From Ilyonectria destructans (Eukaryota; Ascomycota; Sordariomycetes; Hypocreales; Nectriaceae), in the NCBI GenBank assembly GCA_020740775.1, contig JAHEWK010000010.1:1178001-1242000 (forward strand): 64,000 nucleotides of DNA, in the 5' to 3' direction. Under the pieces are notes generated by a model. The model did not search any database. It had not been told where the DNA came from and saw only the letters and a program-made list of their open reading frames with translations. Shown one piece after another: positions 1-11,775 of this stretch. Each line of letters starts with the position of its first letter. Position 1 is the first letter of the stretch. Both the position numbers and the translations under genes were made by a program.

Positions 1-1269
1 TCAACATCTATGGTGACCTAAGCAACGACAAGTCTGTCATTGATGGTCGGGGTGAAGTTTACTGGAAGGAGTTGTTGACCAACAAGACTGTATGACCCAC
101 TGGTATCCCATGTTGTTGAATTCACTGACTCAAGTTTACAGCTTCTGCGGCCCATGCTCTTCGCCTTCGATGGAGTGGAGGGAGCCACCATGTCTAATCT
201 GCGAATGCGAAATCCCCCAAACGTATGAATCCCCACCGAGGCACTGACTATGACAATTGATTCTAACTTGGGCAGTGGTTCAACCTCATCGCCAACAGCA
301 CCGATGTCCTGGTTAGCGACATGTACCTAAAAGCATCCGTAAGTTTGCTATTACGCTCTTCAAATATCTTCTAACCCGATGCAGAGTGCGAATGGAACCA
401 AGGTAGCAAACTCAGATGGTTGGGACACCTACCGTGCCGACCGAGTGGTTATTCAGAACTCGAGGATTGATAACACGGACGGTAAGCGAGTCTACGCAAG
501 TTGGGCCACGCACGCGAATATTGATTACTAACACCTCGGACTTCTTCAGACTGTGTTTCATTCAAACCCAACAGCACCAACGTTGTCATCCAGAACCTGG
601 TCTGCAATGGATCTCATGGAATCAGTGTCGGGTCCCTAGGCCAATACAAGGGCGTCACCGATATCGTGGAAAACCTCTACGTCTACAACATTTCCATGTC
701 CAACGCCAGCGATGGTGCCAGAATCAAGGTTTGGCCTGGCATTGAGACCGATTTCCAAGCTACACTCAACGGTGGCGGTGGACTCGGGTGGGTGCGAAAC
801 GTCACGTACGATATGTTCTATCACGAGAACAACGACAATGCCATCACAATCACCCAATGCTATGGACAGAAGAATCAGACTCTCTGCAACGAATTCCCAG
901 TGAGTAAATTTCCAAACCCTTATCTTACAAGGCTAGGTCCGCTAACCAGGTGTTTCAGGCAAACTTGACAATCGAGGATGTGGTGATGAAAAACATGTGG
1001 GGAACTACGTCTACAAAATACGACCCCCGAGCGGGCACTCTCATTTGCAGTGCAGCAGACGTAAGCTTATTATCTATCTTGAGGATGAGACCTATGCTAA
1101 CACAGATCTCTCTGGAAAGCGATGCAGCAACATTCAGGCCGAGAACATTACCGTCACGGTTCCCAGCGGAGAGCCAGCTGAGTATGAGTGTGTTAACCTG
1201 GATAATTCGTTGCTCGACATCACTTGCACAGATCCCGAATCAAGTGATAGAGACACATCTCAGGGCTAG
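1..1269 (+). CDS. GH28 exopolygalacturonase, 5' end outside window
   Basis: Glycoside hydrolase family 28; likely a secreted enzyme removing galacturonate units from pectin. The family signatures are present in order: NTDDC with the catalytic Asp pair (split by an intron at 482), then SHGIS with the third catalytic region, then RIKVWPG, which binds the substrate carboxylate. NTDD rather than NQDD, and SFKPNS after it, favour the exo-acting branch. I join exons 1-89, 142-222, 276-338, 385-481, 550-899, 959-1060 and 1120-1269; each junction keeps the frame. The last acceptor (AAG at 1117-1119) is the least certain. Several N-x-S/T sites fit secretion. The signal peptide and first beta-helix turns lie upstream of base 1. 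Confidence 0.88.
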
Positions 1270-1888
1270 GTTGGAGCGAGCGAAAGAGCTTTTACTTCTA
1301 GATATTCCAAGTAGAGGTGAATTATTAGGAGCAACCCTGTACTTGGACCGTTCGCGGTACTGGTTTTTGGAGCGTAGAAGATTCAAGTTTCATTCTTCAA
1401 TTAATCGAGGTTCTGTTGATTTTATCATCGACCCTTTTCATTTGATTTCTGCAACTTAGAGTTCTCGATCTCGAAATTCAATGTCAGATCACGGCAGCGC
1501 AGCGTCGTATCTTAATGGCATCGAACTAGCTGCGTAAAATGTACAGCTGTAGAAGGTGCAGCAATTTAGGCCAACAAGACTGGTGTGTATTTTGACTAGA
1601 TCTCGTACTTCCCTCGACGTCCATGCTGAGCTCGTCTCTAGATGTACGGTGAATATCTGGTGTGACGAGAGTAGCCTGTTTTGTATTACTCATTATGTAT
1701 AGGCTGGGTACATAAATCGCGAGACCTAAGTGAAAAGTGCTATTAGTTCGCCCTGCCATCTGACCAATGTTATCAACCTTGAGATACCTGTTTGATTTCA
1801 ATAAAAAGGCCCACAGCATTATCCCTGGATAAAGATAGTACAGTTGAAATCCAGTAGCTCAGTTCTATTTTTTCCCAAGCCCACAGAC
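1270..1888. other. Intergenic, between 3' ends of convergent genes
   Basis: About 620 bp between the polygalacturonase stop and the NLR stop. Short AT-rich stretches typical of two 3' untranslated regions. No gene or repeat seen. Confidence 0.6.
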
Positions 1889-1891
1889 CAG

Positions 1892-4800
1892 TCATCTGTA
1901 CCCAACCGGATAGATGAATTTCGAAACCTTTAATCTAAGCGATAGGACTCGTGACTTTGGGCCAAGCAGTCGTTCCTGCAATGTATCTGTACGAAGACCA
2001 TTTCTCGCACAGGCTAATAAAAAACAGTCGATGTAGCTCGTCGGTGTCTTTCTAATCTCCCCTCCTCGTTCAACTAAGAGACAGATTCGCTCATACATCC
2101 CATTGAACTCTGCAGTATTGCGTACCCACCTTTCGAGAAAAAAGTCGGAGGTAGTCACCTTCGAGAATGCCCAGTCCAGTGGCGTCATTCCCCTTGAGTC
2201 TAAGCCGTTGATGAGCGCTCCTTTGTTGAGCAGCAACCTTGCCAGGGACGCTGGGCTGGGATGCAAGGGTGTACACTCAACTGAATACTTCTTCCTGCCC
2301 CTTCTGTGAAAGGGCAGAGGACTTAGAGAAATTCCTCGATCAAGTATTATTTCGTTCTGGTTGTCAGGCAAATAGTGGGTGAGAATAACAGCGCCAGGAG
2401 ACGCCCCGCGATCAAGCATGACTCTGGCTAGGTCAACTTGACCAACTTCACCGGCCCAGGGCAGGGAGCGGTGGAACGCCTCAGGCGGTAACACGCCGCA
2501 TATATCGAACAAGAGTTTTTCGAAAGCCTTTGGATCTTGGTTCAATGTGTAACCATTGTCCAAGAGAAGCTTAGTCGTTTCAACAGGTACCTCATCTCCA
2601 ACTATGAATCCTTCGTTGACAATTGAACTCAGTAGGAGGTCCTTAGATTCTTGTAATAGATTCGGGTTAGCTACCAGTGACTCGTTGATGTACAAACGAA
2701 GCCCGGCAAAAGCAGCAAAATCAAGCGGAGTCTTGAAAAATTGACGGCCGAAGAGAAGAGATCTTTCTTCGTAGACGCTGCCAGGAACGCTGTCCAGAAA
2801 TATCTGCATGCTGCGACCAGTTGTCTGTTCAGAAGCGTGGGCGGAACGTGCCAATGCCTGCAGTTCTGAAAATCCAAATGCGTTTAGAGGCCGCAATAAC
2901 AAATATTTTGTCAGAAAAGAAAACCCATTCTCGGCAGTGATTTTAGCACGGTCTTCGAGGACAAGTTGTTTAAACTTGTGATCAGTTACGAAGTCTTCGA
3001 CGGTTTGATGGAGTACTTGGATGGACTGGTAAGGGGGTTCCCCAACGACTTCAATAAGTCCTCCGCAGTGCATCCTCGACTGGTCTCTGACAAATTCGGC
3101 AAAGTCTGTGATCTTGCTAGTTACTAACTTGCGAATCGTCTCAGCGCTATCAAATGTCCTCGACTCCGAACACTTGACAGCAGAAATGAAATCTTCGGGT
3201 GCAAGCAATAGCTCCGATCTGACAGCTGTTTCAAGCATGGCATATGCTTCCCATCGATGCGCGTGTGGGATCCGTTCAATGATTTCGGCATAGTACGAAT
3301 CCAGCTCTGTGGGCAAAGATTTCAAAAGATTCTCCAAGTCTGATTTGGTCTCTTTCTTTCGAGCCGATGTGGCAAGGTTCTTGACCACGAGTTTCACCCA
3401 CAGAAAAACGCCCCGAGAACGCGTCACCAGATCAGGGATCAAGTCTTCGAGCGTCATTGGTGGAAGTCTTTCTTCCAAGATGGAGCCGAGGCAGTAGTCC
3501 CTGATGTCCTCTTCGGTAAAGTCTTGGATGCTAAATCGGGGGCACTCGCGGAAATGCTCGTAGAATATGGGCCAAGGGCGACTGGAAAAGCAGATCTTGA
3601 TGCTTTTGGTCGAAGTCAAAGGAATCTGCGTGATATCTTCGAGAAACTTGGAAATGAACTCCAATCGCCCATCATACTCGTCTAGAGCATCTAAGAACAG
3701 AGTAAGATAAAGTGGAATTTCCGTTTGTTTCAATATAGCATGGAAACCAGCCTGGAGCATTCGCAAGGTCCAATCTTCGAAAGTGAGGTCGTCTTTAATG
3801 AACAATCTAGCGAGAAACGCATGGAGTTTCGGCTCTTTTGAGATGATTTGAGATAGAATACTTCTCAAGAGGCCTTCGAAAGATTTCTGTAATCTGGTTC
3901 CTCGGTAATGGAAGAAAAATGCTACCCAGATATGGGAGGTGTCAGCTCTCCAATCCGAGAGTAGACTCGATGTGCGAGGATCTTGGAATATGAATTTCAT
4001 CAATGTTGATTTCCCAGAACCAGGTTTCCCGTTGATCCAAAAAAGGCCCGAGCCATGTTGGAGCCAGTGACTGAATCTTGACTGCGGGTGGTCATAAACC
4101 CAGTCAAAGGTGTTGCGGAACTTGTCTTCAATCTGTTCCAACCGGCGGTCCAGTTCAGGGGCCTGGAGAGATTTTAAGACGCCTGGGTCCTTATGTTAGT
4201 CCGAGCTTTCTTAAAACCTATGTTGACGGGAGGGCTCCTCACGAGTGAAAGCGGTGCTTTTTCCTGAAGCATGGTGGACTCCGTTTGTAGGTATGTCGGT
4301 CTCCCATCCTGATGTGAAGGTCCTTGCCAAACCTGCTCCCGAGACCCTCGACTTTGATTGTTCCAACATACAATCTAACTTCTTAACCACCACAGAGTAG
4401 TTAGGATCGTTCTCAGAAAACTTGACCATGTTGGAGTGATCCTCGTTGATGGGAAATATCGAATCCTGCTCCCCAGTAGATTTGTCGCGGCCAGGAGCTG
4501 CCGATTCTGGATCGACTAATACCTCAGCAGGGCCCGTTCTCATCCATTTTCCCTGTAAATCTTGCTGCTAATAGTCAGCACATATGGTGGCCTCATTAGC
4601 AGCACAAAAGATATCCTACCATTACAGTTGGAGACTTGCAAGTTTCGTACGCCCAATAGAGCAAGCAGTCTTGAAGGTACGATATCCCAGTGAATTGCTC
4701 GTGGAGCTGTTCAAGGTACTTGGAACCAGGCGCCAGTTCCGCAACAAGAGCTGCATTGGTCTTTCCCTCAACCATGGCGAACAATCTCGACTGCTCCATG

Positions 4801-5571
4801 CCAAGATTTGGTACACCAAAAAGGACAGCCCCGATTATAGCGCGTCGCATTGGATCATCTCGCTCGATGTGATTGGCAAGGAATACAAGCGCTTGCTTCA
4901 AAACAAGACCTCCCAAACTGTGTGCGAGAAATATGAGCGGCTTGGGAGCGGGAGATGCCCACCCGTTCGCTTTGAGTTGGTCGAGAAGTCCGCGGGCCAG
5001 GTCAAAGATGGACTGAAACGAGTTGCTGTCGACGAGCGTTGTGTCGTAGCCGTACAAGATCGGCCTGATATTAGGCATAGACTTGGGTAGAGCATCTCGG
5101 ATCCACATGAAGGTTTTTGAATTCCCTTTTGGCTGCCATGACCCAAATGGATGGCTCGATAGACCCGATATTGCAATACAACTCCCATTGTTAGCAGACG
5201 CCGATAGATTCTGTCCAGGGGGGTTCTTACTCTGCTGAATGGGGGGTTGGGTCATGCAAGGGCGTCAAGCCCCGAAAATGCGTGTCGAGAATAAGGCTGT
5301 TGGGAACATTCTGGACCTGGATCCTCCACTCATCACCAGACTTGACGACGTTTTGTCCCTTGCCATTGTAGAGAATATCTCGAAGTTCAATAGTTTCATT
5401 AAACATCAGAGTAGCTGTCTTGCTCTCAAACCAAGGGTCAAGGCTGCGGGCCAAGGAGCATAGCTTGATGGTGGAATGGTCGATGCAGAGAGCGTCGCGG
5501 AGTAACTCGACGGCATCATACCTGTCGACATGGGGTGGTAACTGCCGCAGTCTGAACACCGTTCTCTCCAT
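1892..5571 (-). CDS. NLR-type protein: alpha/beta hydrolase - NACHT - ankyrin-like repeats
   Basis: Four exons read on the minus strand: 5571-5231, 5181-4620, 4552-4243 and 4182-1892; introns of 49, 67 and 60 bp each have a clear branch site. The protein is about 1167 residues. N-terminus: a fungal FRLRQLP-type leader followed by a SesB-like alpha/beta hydrolase (DCIAISGL, HPFGSW, and nucleophile elbow AHSLGG with Ser). Centre: NACHT NTPase with Walker A GKPGSGKST and Walker B LFLDALDE. C-terminus: weak ankyrin-like units (TPLDFAAFAG, ETTKLLLDNG, RVMLDRGAS, TPLHPSPASLARLLL, GMTPLDWAF). Fungal proteins of this layout act in non-self recognition and regulated cell death; the role here is inferred. 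I start at the ATG at 5571; it sits inside a donor-like GTGAGTATGG, so an upstream exon is possible. Confidence 0.85.
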
Positions 5572-7220
5572 ACTCACGTCACGGTAGATTAGGTATCAGA
5601 ATGCCGTCTAGGGGGATAGAGTCTCCTAAATGCAGAAAGATTAATGGTAAGCAGGAATGATCCGAGTTTGATCCAGCTCAGCCGAGTTTATTTCTTACGC
5701 GCTCCCCAAGCAAATGCGATGACTCAGCATCAATGTTCGGCTGAGTTATTTTCAGCTTGGGAGATGACCAGGTGACCGCCACCGGAAATCCTGCGAATGA
5801 TAGTTGAGAAAAGGTGTGTGGCGGTTGGGTTGGCAGAGTGCAGGTAATAACCCAAGAGGTGTGATTGGCGTGTATGTCTCACAAGCCAGGGGGCCAATTG
5901 GATACTTCTACCGCCAAGATATTCTTCCAATCGAACCCTTGTCGGATGAAAACAAAAGGCGAGCACGCTCAGAGTGAATCCGCAGTGCCCCGGCCTTGTC
6001 ACCTCTAACCAAAATGATTGAATGGCTGCATGTCGCGGCGTCCGATGTTCAATGAGGAGTAGGAAGCTGTGGCGGGACTGGTATGTATTTCTAGATCATC
6101 TGCCGCGCATATCACTCCAGCATTTTACTTATTTAATGAATCGATTTGGTGTCAGGTTTTCGTCAAGTGCGCGCATGAGTAGTTGAATCTACATCCTTGA
6201 TCCCAGCCCGTAATACACGTCGCCTCTGCGTGCTGTCTTTTGTAGAGTCCGCGATTGAAATGCGACGTCTATTCATTCCCACTGTAGATAGTAAGGAAAA
6301 TCGGGATCGACAAGCAACTCAGCCACGAGGTGGTGGTATCCTAAGATAAAACACAATTGAGGGCTCAAGTTCGACAGCACGAACACCACGTTAGGCTCCT
6401 CAAATTTAGATACATGAACTGATACTGCCACCCCTCAACCTGTAGTACGTCAATCATCCAACACACTTCCACAACGCCAGTTAAGACGGTATTAAATCTG
6501 CCCGTGGTGTCGTCTAATTCCTGGACAATTTGAAGAACGGGAAGACTATCGCTTGTAGCTTCTGCGTCAGCAAGCAGACTCGGCCTTGAACGTAACCTAA
6601 AACATTTCCGATATAGAAGGCTAGCTGAAATGCGGGCATCTCAAAAACTATCGATGTGAGGCTGGCTGTAGCGTTGAGCTTCATTCCTCATGAAGCGACA
6701 GATGGGGCAGCTCATCAACGTGTTCGCGCCCAATTGGCCGCGGAGCCTTGTGCGGAGCTTTGTGTCGCACCTGGAATCGGCTCCCTACAGAAACGTACAG
6801 GATACTATTGAACTTTCTGCATCCACTAGACACCAATTTTACTGTAGTGTTCGCAGAGGCGCTTGATAACGGGGACTGACTCTTGATCTTCACGTATCAG
6901 TGGTTAATATAGGTTGCCTAGAGGTCAATGCTGAGACACTCGATGCAAACGTACCCAATAAAAGGCACTGGCTACAAGTCGGCCTAATGCGGACTAAGTG
7001 CAAAGACAAACAGTGTGCGTGCCTGCAAAGTAGGCCGGTATCACAGGTTTGTATAAGAAGTGACCAGTCCCATGGTTCCGCTCTTATTGTTCCTAGTTCA
7101 TCTGCGTCTCGATTGTTTCCGCCACGAATAACAATTGGAATATCAACACTCAGTCGTAGGAGACGGCAACATATAATTGCAACCTTCAGTCTCTAATTGA
7201 CCTCATCGTTCCCGAATACC
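5572..7220. other. Intergenic, divergent promoters
   Basis: About 1.65 kb between the NLR start and the FAD oxidase start. Short frames on both strands lack recognisable domains and look random. Should hold both promoters; no distinct element identified. Confidence 0.5.
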
Positions 7221-9110
7221 ATGGACCAAGCAGCGCATGAAGCCGCCGCCCGAGCCATGGAACAGGCCAGGCAAAATGCCATGGAGCACATCAAGTTTTT
7301 CGAGAGAAAAAAAATCCCGGTGCTCAAACCTGGCGAGACGGAGTATGAACGTGCCGTCGCGACGTCAAACCTCTTGTACCGCTTCACAAGACCTGATTGC
7401 GTTGTTCAGCCCGAGCAAGATTATCATGTTGCATTGATCGTCAAGCGAGCGAAAGCGCACAAAATCCCGATCAGGATTAAGAATGGCGGTCATTCTTATG
7501 CAGGATTTTCCATGACCAACGAGGGTATCTTGTTGGACCTTGTCAAAATGAACGATGTCGAACTCGACATGAAATCGAAAACGGTTACGTTGCAGGGTGG
7601 TGCGCTGTGGGGTCATGCGTACAAAACATTGGTCAATGACCATCATGATGGATACATCATCAACGGTGGACGATGTCCTACCGTGGGAGTCAGCGGTTTC
7701 ACCTTGGGTGGTGGTCTCGGACCGTTCACGCGAAGCTTCGGGATGGGAAGCGACACTTTGCAAGAGGCCACTATTGTCACCGCAGATGGTGAGCTGGTTA
7801 CTGTTAAAGAAAGTGGTAACAAAACTCGAGATGAAGACAGACTCTTCTGGGCACTTTGTGGTGCAGGGGGTGGCAATTTCGGCGTTCTGGTCGAGATGAA
7901 GATGAGGATTCAGCAGCTGCGAGGCGAGAAGGTGGTGGCTGGGAGATTTACGTGGTCACCTATACCACCCAAAACAGATCCAAAAGATGCCACACAACCA
8001 GCAGATCTCACAGAACCAGCTCCCACAGATCCAGAAGATCCCACAAGTTCAGCTGCTCCCCCGATGCCACCGTACATGGTTACCTTTATGGAGACAATGA
8101 ACACTTTCTATACGGCAGACTGGCCGAAAGAAATGACCATCGACAGCTCCTGGTTGTGCGACCTTTCTCAAACCAGAACCGAGCCTGCTGTTCGGTTCCT
8201 TGTCTACTACGATGGCGAAGAGCCCGAATTCGACAGCCTGATGGACAAACATCTTGGGACGGGAGAGCTCGCAACTCAGCTCAAACGACGAACAATTGAG
8301 GAGAAGTCCACTCGTTTTCTTCACGAGACGCTCGTCAGTCAGTGGTCGGAGGAAACCATCAAGGCCTTTCCCTCGAATGCGGCGTACAGAATTTACACCT
8401 CCTTCGTTTTCAAGAACAAGAAGGAAAACATTGAACAGATTACAGAGATCATCAGAGACGAGTTGAACGCTTTCAGAAAGCTCTTCACTGGAGAACAGGC
8501 CCTGTTGCAGGTTACATGGATTCATTCTGGCGGGAAGGCAAACGATAAGCGTCGCGATGCCTCCGCTTTCCGCTGGCGTGGCTGTGCTTACAACGCATAC
8601 ATCATGATCGAATGGCAGGAGAAATGGTTGGAGAGGGATATGAGAGACTTTTTGGGAAAGTTCAATAAGAAACTAAGAATATTCTCCATGGGCGGGCGGG
8701 CCGCATTCATCAATTTCCCCGACGTGGCGCTCGTGCCAGAAGCGCACGAACAGGCGTACTACGGTAACAATCACCAGGAGTTGCAGCAGATCAAGAAAAT
8801 ATGGGACAAGGACGAACTTTTCAAGTGGACACAGGGAGTGAAGCTTCCGCCGCAGGAGCTGGTGGTCGAGAAGTCTGCGAGGATGGCGACCGACGACTCT
8901 ACGTATGGACCTACCTCTTCAATGAGTCTTCCCATTATGAAGCCACCTGGCGATATGGATGAGACCACGACTGTGGCTGCTGAAGAGGACTTCGTCCCGG
9001 GGAGAGAACTGACAGACAAGATAGCAGCAGATGAGTGGGACATGTTCAGACAGCCTACGACGAATCAGTTTGTGGGAGGAATTCAAGGATTGACGGACTT
9101 GGGTTTCTAA
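7221..9110 (+). CDS. FAD-linked oxidoreductase, berberine-bridge-enzyme type
   Basis: Single exon, 629 residues. I choose the ATG at 7221 (context ACCATGG) rather than the in-frame TTG at 7197. The N-terminal half is a FAD-binding PCMH domain: NGGHSYAGFS holds the His (about residue 91) that usually carries the 8-alpha flavin bond, and GGRCPTVGVSG holds a Cys (about residue 152) positioned for the second, 6-S-cysteinyl bond, so a bicovalent flavin is predicted. GAGGGNFGV follows. The C-terminal BBE segment is visible (YYGNNHQEL, IKKIWD). Oddities: a Pro/Asp/Thr-rich loop near residues 250-280 and a roughly 70-residue acidic tail after the BBE segment. No obvious signal peptide. The substrate cannot be inferred; relatives oxidise sugars, alcohols or secondary metabolites. 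Confidence 0.9.
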   Translation: MDQAAHEAAARAMEQARQNAMEHIKFFERKKIPVLKPGETEYERAVATSNLLYRFTRPDCVVQPEQDYHVALIVKRAKAHKIPIRIKNGGHSYAGFSMTNEGILLDLVKMNDVELDMKSKTVTLQGGALWGHAYKTLVNDHHDGYIINGGRCPTVGVSGFTLGGGLGPFTRSFGMGSDTLQEATIVTADGELVTVKESGNKTRDEDRLFWALCGAGGGNFGVLVEMKMRIQQLRGEKVVAGRFTWSPIPPKTDPKDATQPADLTEPAPTDPEDPTSSAAPPMPPYMVTFMETMNTFYTADWPKEMTIDSSWLCDLSQTRTEPAVRFLVYYDGEEPEFDSLMDKHLGTGELATQLKRRTIEEKSTRFLHETLVSQWSEETIKAFPSNAAYRIYTSFVFKNKKENIEQITEIIRDELNAFRKLFTGEQALLQVTWIHSGGKANDKRRDASAFRWRGCAYNAYIMIEWQEKWLERDMRDFLGKFNKKLRIFSMGGRAAFINFPDVALVPEAHEQAYYGNNHQELQQIKKIWDKDELFKWTQGVKLPPQELVVEKSARMATDDSTYGPTSSMSLPIMKPPGDMDETTTVAAEEDFVPGRELTDKIAADEWDMFRQPTTNQFVGGIQGLTDLGF

Positions 9111-9490
9111 AATCGCAAAGGTCGTCAACGAGATTGGATTTTTATTGGTAAGTGGTAAGCGCGCCCATCTTATTAGAAGACGGGAGCCAAGCTAATCGAT
9201 GCATTTTCTCGTTAGACACAGTTGCAACGAATGGACTTGTGTTTGGAAGGAAGATCTAGGGATCACTTTAAGTAGCACATGTTGAACGTCGACAATCGCA
9301 ATGCATTCCCTAACACGGTCTCAATTGTATGCTCAAAGATTCTCCTACGTCCACTACCTCTTCTAGCCTTGTTTTAGACACGAGGTACGAATCTGACTGA
9401 TCCATTATTGGCTACTTGCCTCCGTCTTGGGCCTATGCATTGTGTCCCGTGGCAGCATAAATTTCACCAATTCTTTAGACATTGCACTCA
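9111..9490. other. Intergenic between convergent genes
   Basis: About 380 bp of 3' flank shared by the FAD oxidase and the Mpv17-like gene. Nothing recognised. Confidence 0.5.
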
Positions 9491-10298
9491 TTACACTCTT
9501 TCAGCAACAATACTCATGTAAATACCCCAGACAAACCCGATGACGCTCAAAAACACAATCCGTCGATGGACAGGTACAAAAGTGAAGCTGATGATGGAGG
9601 CAATCGGCCAGATCTTGTATCCAGCCACGATAATAGGGATGGTTTCCTACTGACAGTGAGTGGATTGAGGATAGATGGTAACGGGGTCCAGGACTGACCG
9701 TCATTATATTGCTCCAAATCTGAGAGCCGGACTGGCCCTTGAAGATGCCCATGATAAGTAGGAATGCCACAGTATTCATGATGGCTCCAGCAGAAATGCA
9801 GTCGACAAACCACTTAGTCAGTGTGTTTTTGAGGCTGAATTTGGGCTCCGGTGTCCCCGGGCGTGAGGGGAAGCCCTCTTTCCGCTCAGGCGCATCATCG
9901 TCGTGAGGTGTCATCTCAATATCCTCAAGACGCTCATTGCGGCGTGGAATGGGATAAGCAGGAAAAGTACGCTCAAGGAACTGCTGCCAGTGGTAGTTGG
10001 GAGGAGACGTCAGGAGTGTGAGGGCCACGAAGCGCAGCAGCTGGGGAAGATCCAGCGTCAAAACGCGCTGTTGCAGGGCGATGGCAATTAGCAATTAGGC
10101 TGCATTTATGGGGTGCAATGGCATGGAAGAAGGGCACGATCAGGACGGTTCGGGCGTCTCATTTGGGACGGAGACAGGGCACGCGCGCGGAGCAATCCTG
10201 ACCTTTTCCTGGCGCGCGAGGAGGACCTGGGCGAATAGATTGGAGGCCGTGGACAGAGCCGCCGCCTGGAGCGTGGCATTGACAATGGGGGAGGGCAT
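9491..10298 (-). CDS. Mpv17/PMP22-family membrane protein
   Basis: Three exons on the minus strand: 10298-10203, 10067-9699 and 9646-9491, giving 206 residues, normal for the family. Exon 1 starts MPSPIVNATLQAAALS; the 135-bp first intron has a TGCTAAT branch site. Typical features: an N-terminal hydrophobic segment, TSPPNYHWQQFLE after the second segment, KWFVDCISAGA, then the conserved end (YKIWPIASIISFTFVP, RRIVFLSVIGFVWG). Four membrane segments are expected. Family members sit in the mitochondrial inner membrane or peroxisomes and affect solute permeability; localisation here is not evident. An acidic, charged loop separates segments two and three. Confidence 0.82.
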
Positions 10299-11775
10299 CT
10301 TGGGCGATTAACGAGCGTGGGCGCGAGGCGTCGTGGGAAATTGTTTGGTGTAGCGATATTGGTTCTTTACGGCGAGTTGGCAACTTGCCAGCATGGACGT
10401 CACGGTTTCATCGCAGTGGATGTCTGACTTCACGTGTTGCGGCGCGTGCAGCCGGGATAAGTAAGTTCCGCGATTCCAGCTGCTGACTGAGACAAGTCGA
10501 TCTCCAAAATGAGCAATCCTTCGCGTTCCAAAGCCTCGTATTGACGTCGGTTGGGATGCTTTCAAGGTGCAACGATTCATAAATCCCCGTTGTGTAACAT
10601 CACTAATGTTGCCTTTTCAGATACTGCTCCCCTTGGAACTGGGCTTGTTGACCCATTGGTGAGCTCTAGGATGTTCGGTTGAACCGGAAGACCCCTGCTT
10701 AAGACCCACCACCAAATCACGCGAAAAAGGTGGCTACGAAGGATGCTATCGGTGAGATCATTTGCTAAGGGTTAAGCGCAAAGTCCTCTATTACTTCTCT
10801 CGAACTGATTATCTCTTGAGTCTCTAAAAATAGATGTGGTGGAGTGTGGACACCTTAGGGGCTGGGTGTGCTAGCCGGTTCGTTCGCTCACATACCTCAG
10901 CTAAGAAATACCCTACAGTCGGTCCTCAGAGGGTTGTGAAGTCTTTGTCTATGAGTTCCATCTTTAATTGTGTACGCCTTTGAGCTTTGGGTGACTATCC
11001 TCACTTTAATCGGAAGAAATGCAGAAAGTCTTCCATTTTGACATTCGGACATTGATGGCGAACAGATGCATGAGCTTGCCAGCAGACCGTCATCATCAGA
11101 CCATCAACATTACCATAAGTTAGATGCCTGGCACGATATGTATGAGTAACTCACGATTGATAAAACTAATGATTGATAAGATTACGTCCCATGCTACGTC
11201 CCACAGGACCCATTTCCTAGCCGTCACCTCCAAAACAACGGGGATTATTTTCGGCTCCGGCGTCATGTCCGTTCCCCATACTGGCTGCATGTTAACTGAC
11301 GCCCTTTAATTGCCCAAATGTCCTTAGCGCCGCCAATAGCGGAGATACCGCCGCCCTGACAGGCTTTTTATCCCCGACCTTCTCACTTATATCGCGCGAA
11401 CTGCGCTACGGCACGGCGTTTTAACAAGTCGACGCCTCAGCGAATCGGCCATTTCACCTGTCCTTTCGTTCAATGCGAAGGGGATTGTTATGGTTCACGA
11501 GAGAACATGGGTGCGAAGCTATCAAACCGGACCCTAGTTCAATGTATTTGCATCTCGGCATATTGAGATGGATCGCACTCGCCCGCGATCCGAGTGATCC
11601 AGTCATGTCCGACTCCGTAGTTCGGGCATTTGCACCATGCAATTACATGCCGTGATTCCCGAGATGCGTCAAATTGCTTGAGTCACCGGCAAAGAAAGAA
11701 TCTTATAAAGTGAAGCCTGGCTTCGAGGAACTATCGCATCATTACCTTTGTCTCACTCTGACTCTGTACATCACG
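10299..11775. other. Intergenic, divergent promoters
   Basis: About 1.5 kb between the Mpv17-like start and the MFS transporter start. No supported coding region. Confidence 0.5.
11701..11710 (+). promoter_or_regulatory. Possible TATA element of the MFS transporter
   Basis: CTTATAAAG lies about 70 bp before the MFS start codon at 11776. Position and sequence fit a fungal TATA box; no transcript start is known. Confidence 0.3.

Noticed and set aside
7197..7220. Earlier start of the FAD oxidase
   Set aside because: The codon is TTG; the ATG at 7221 has a strong context.
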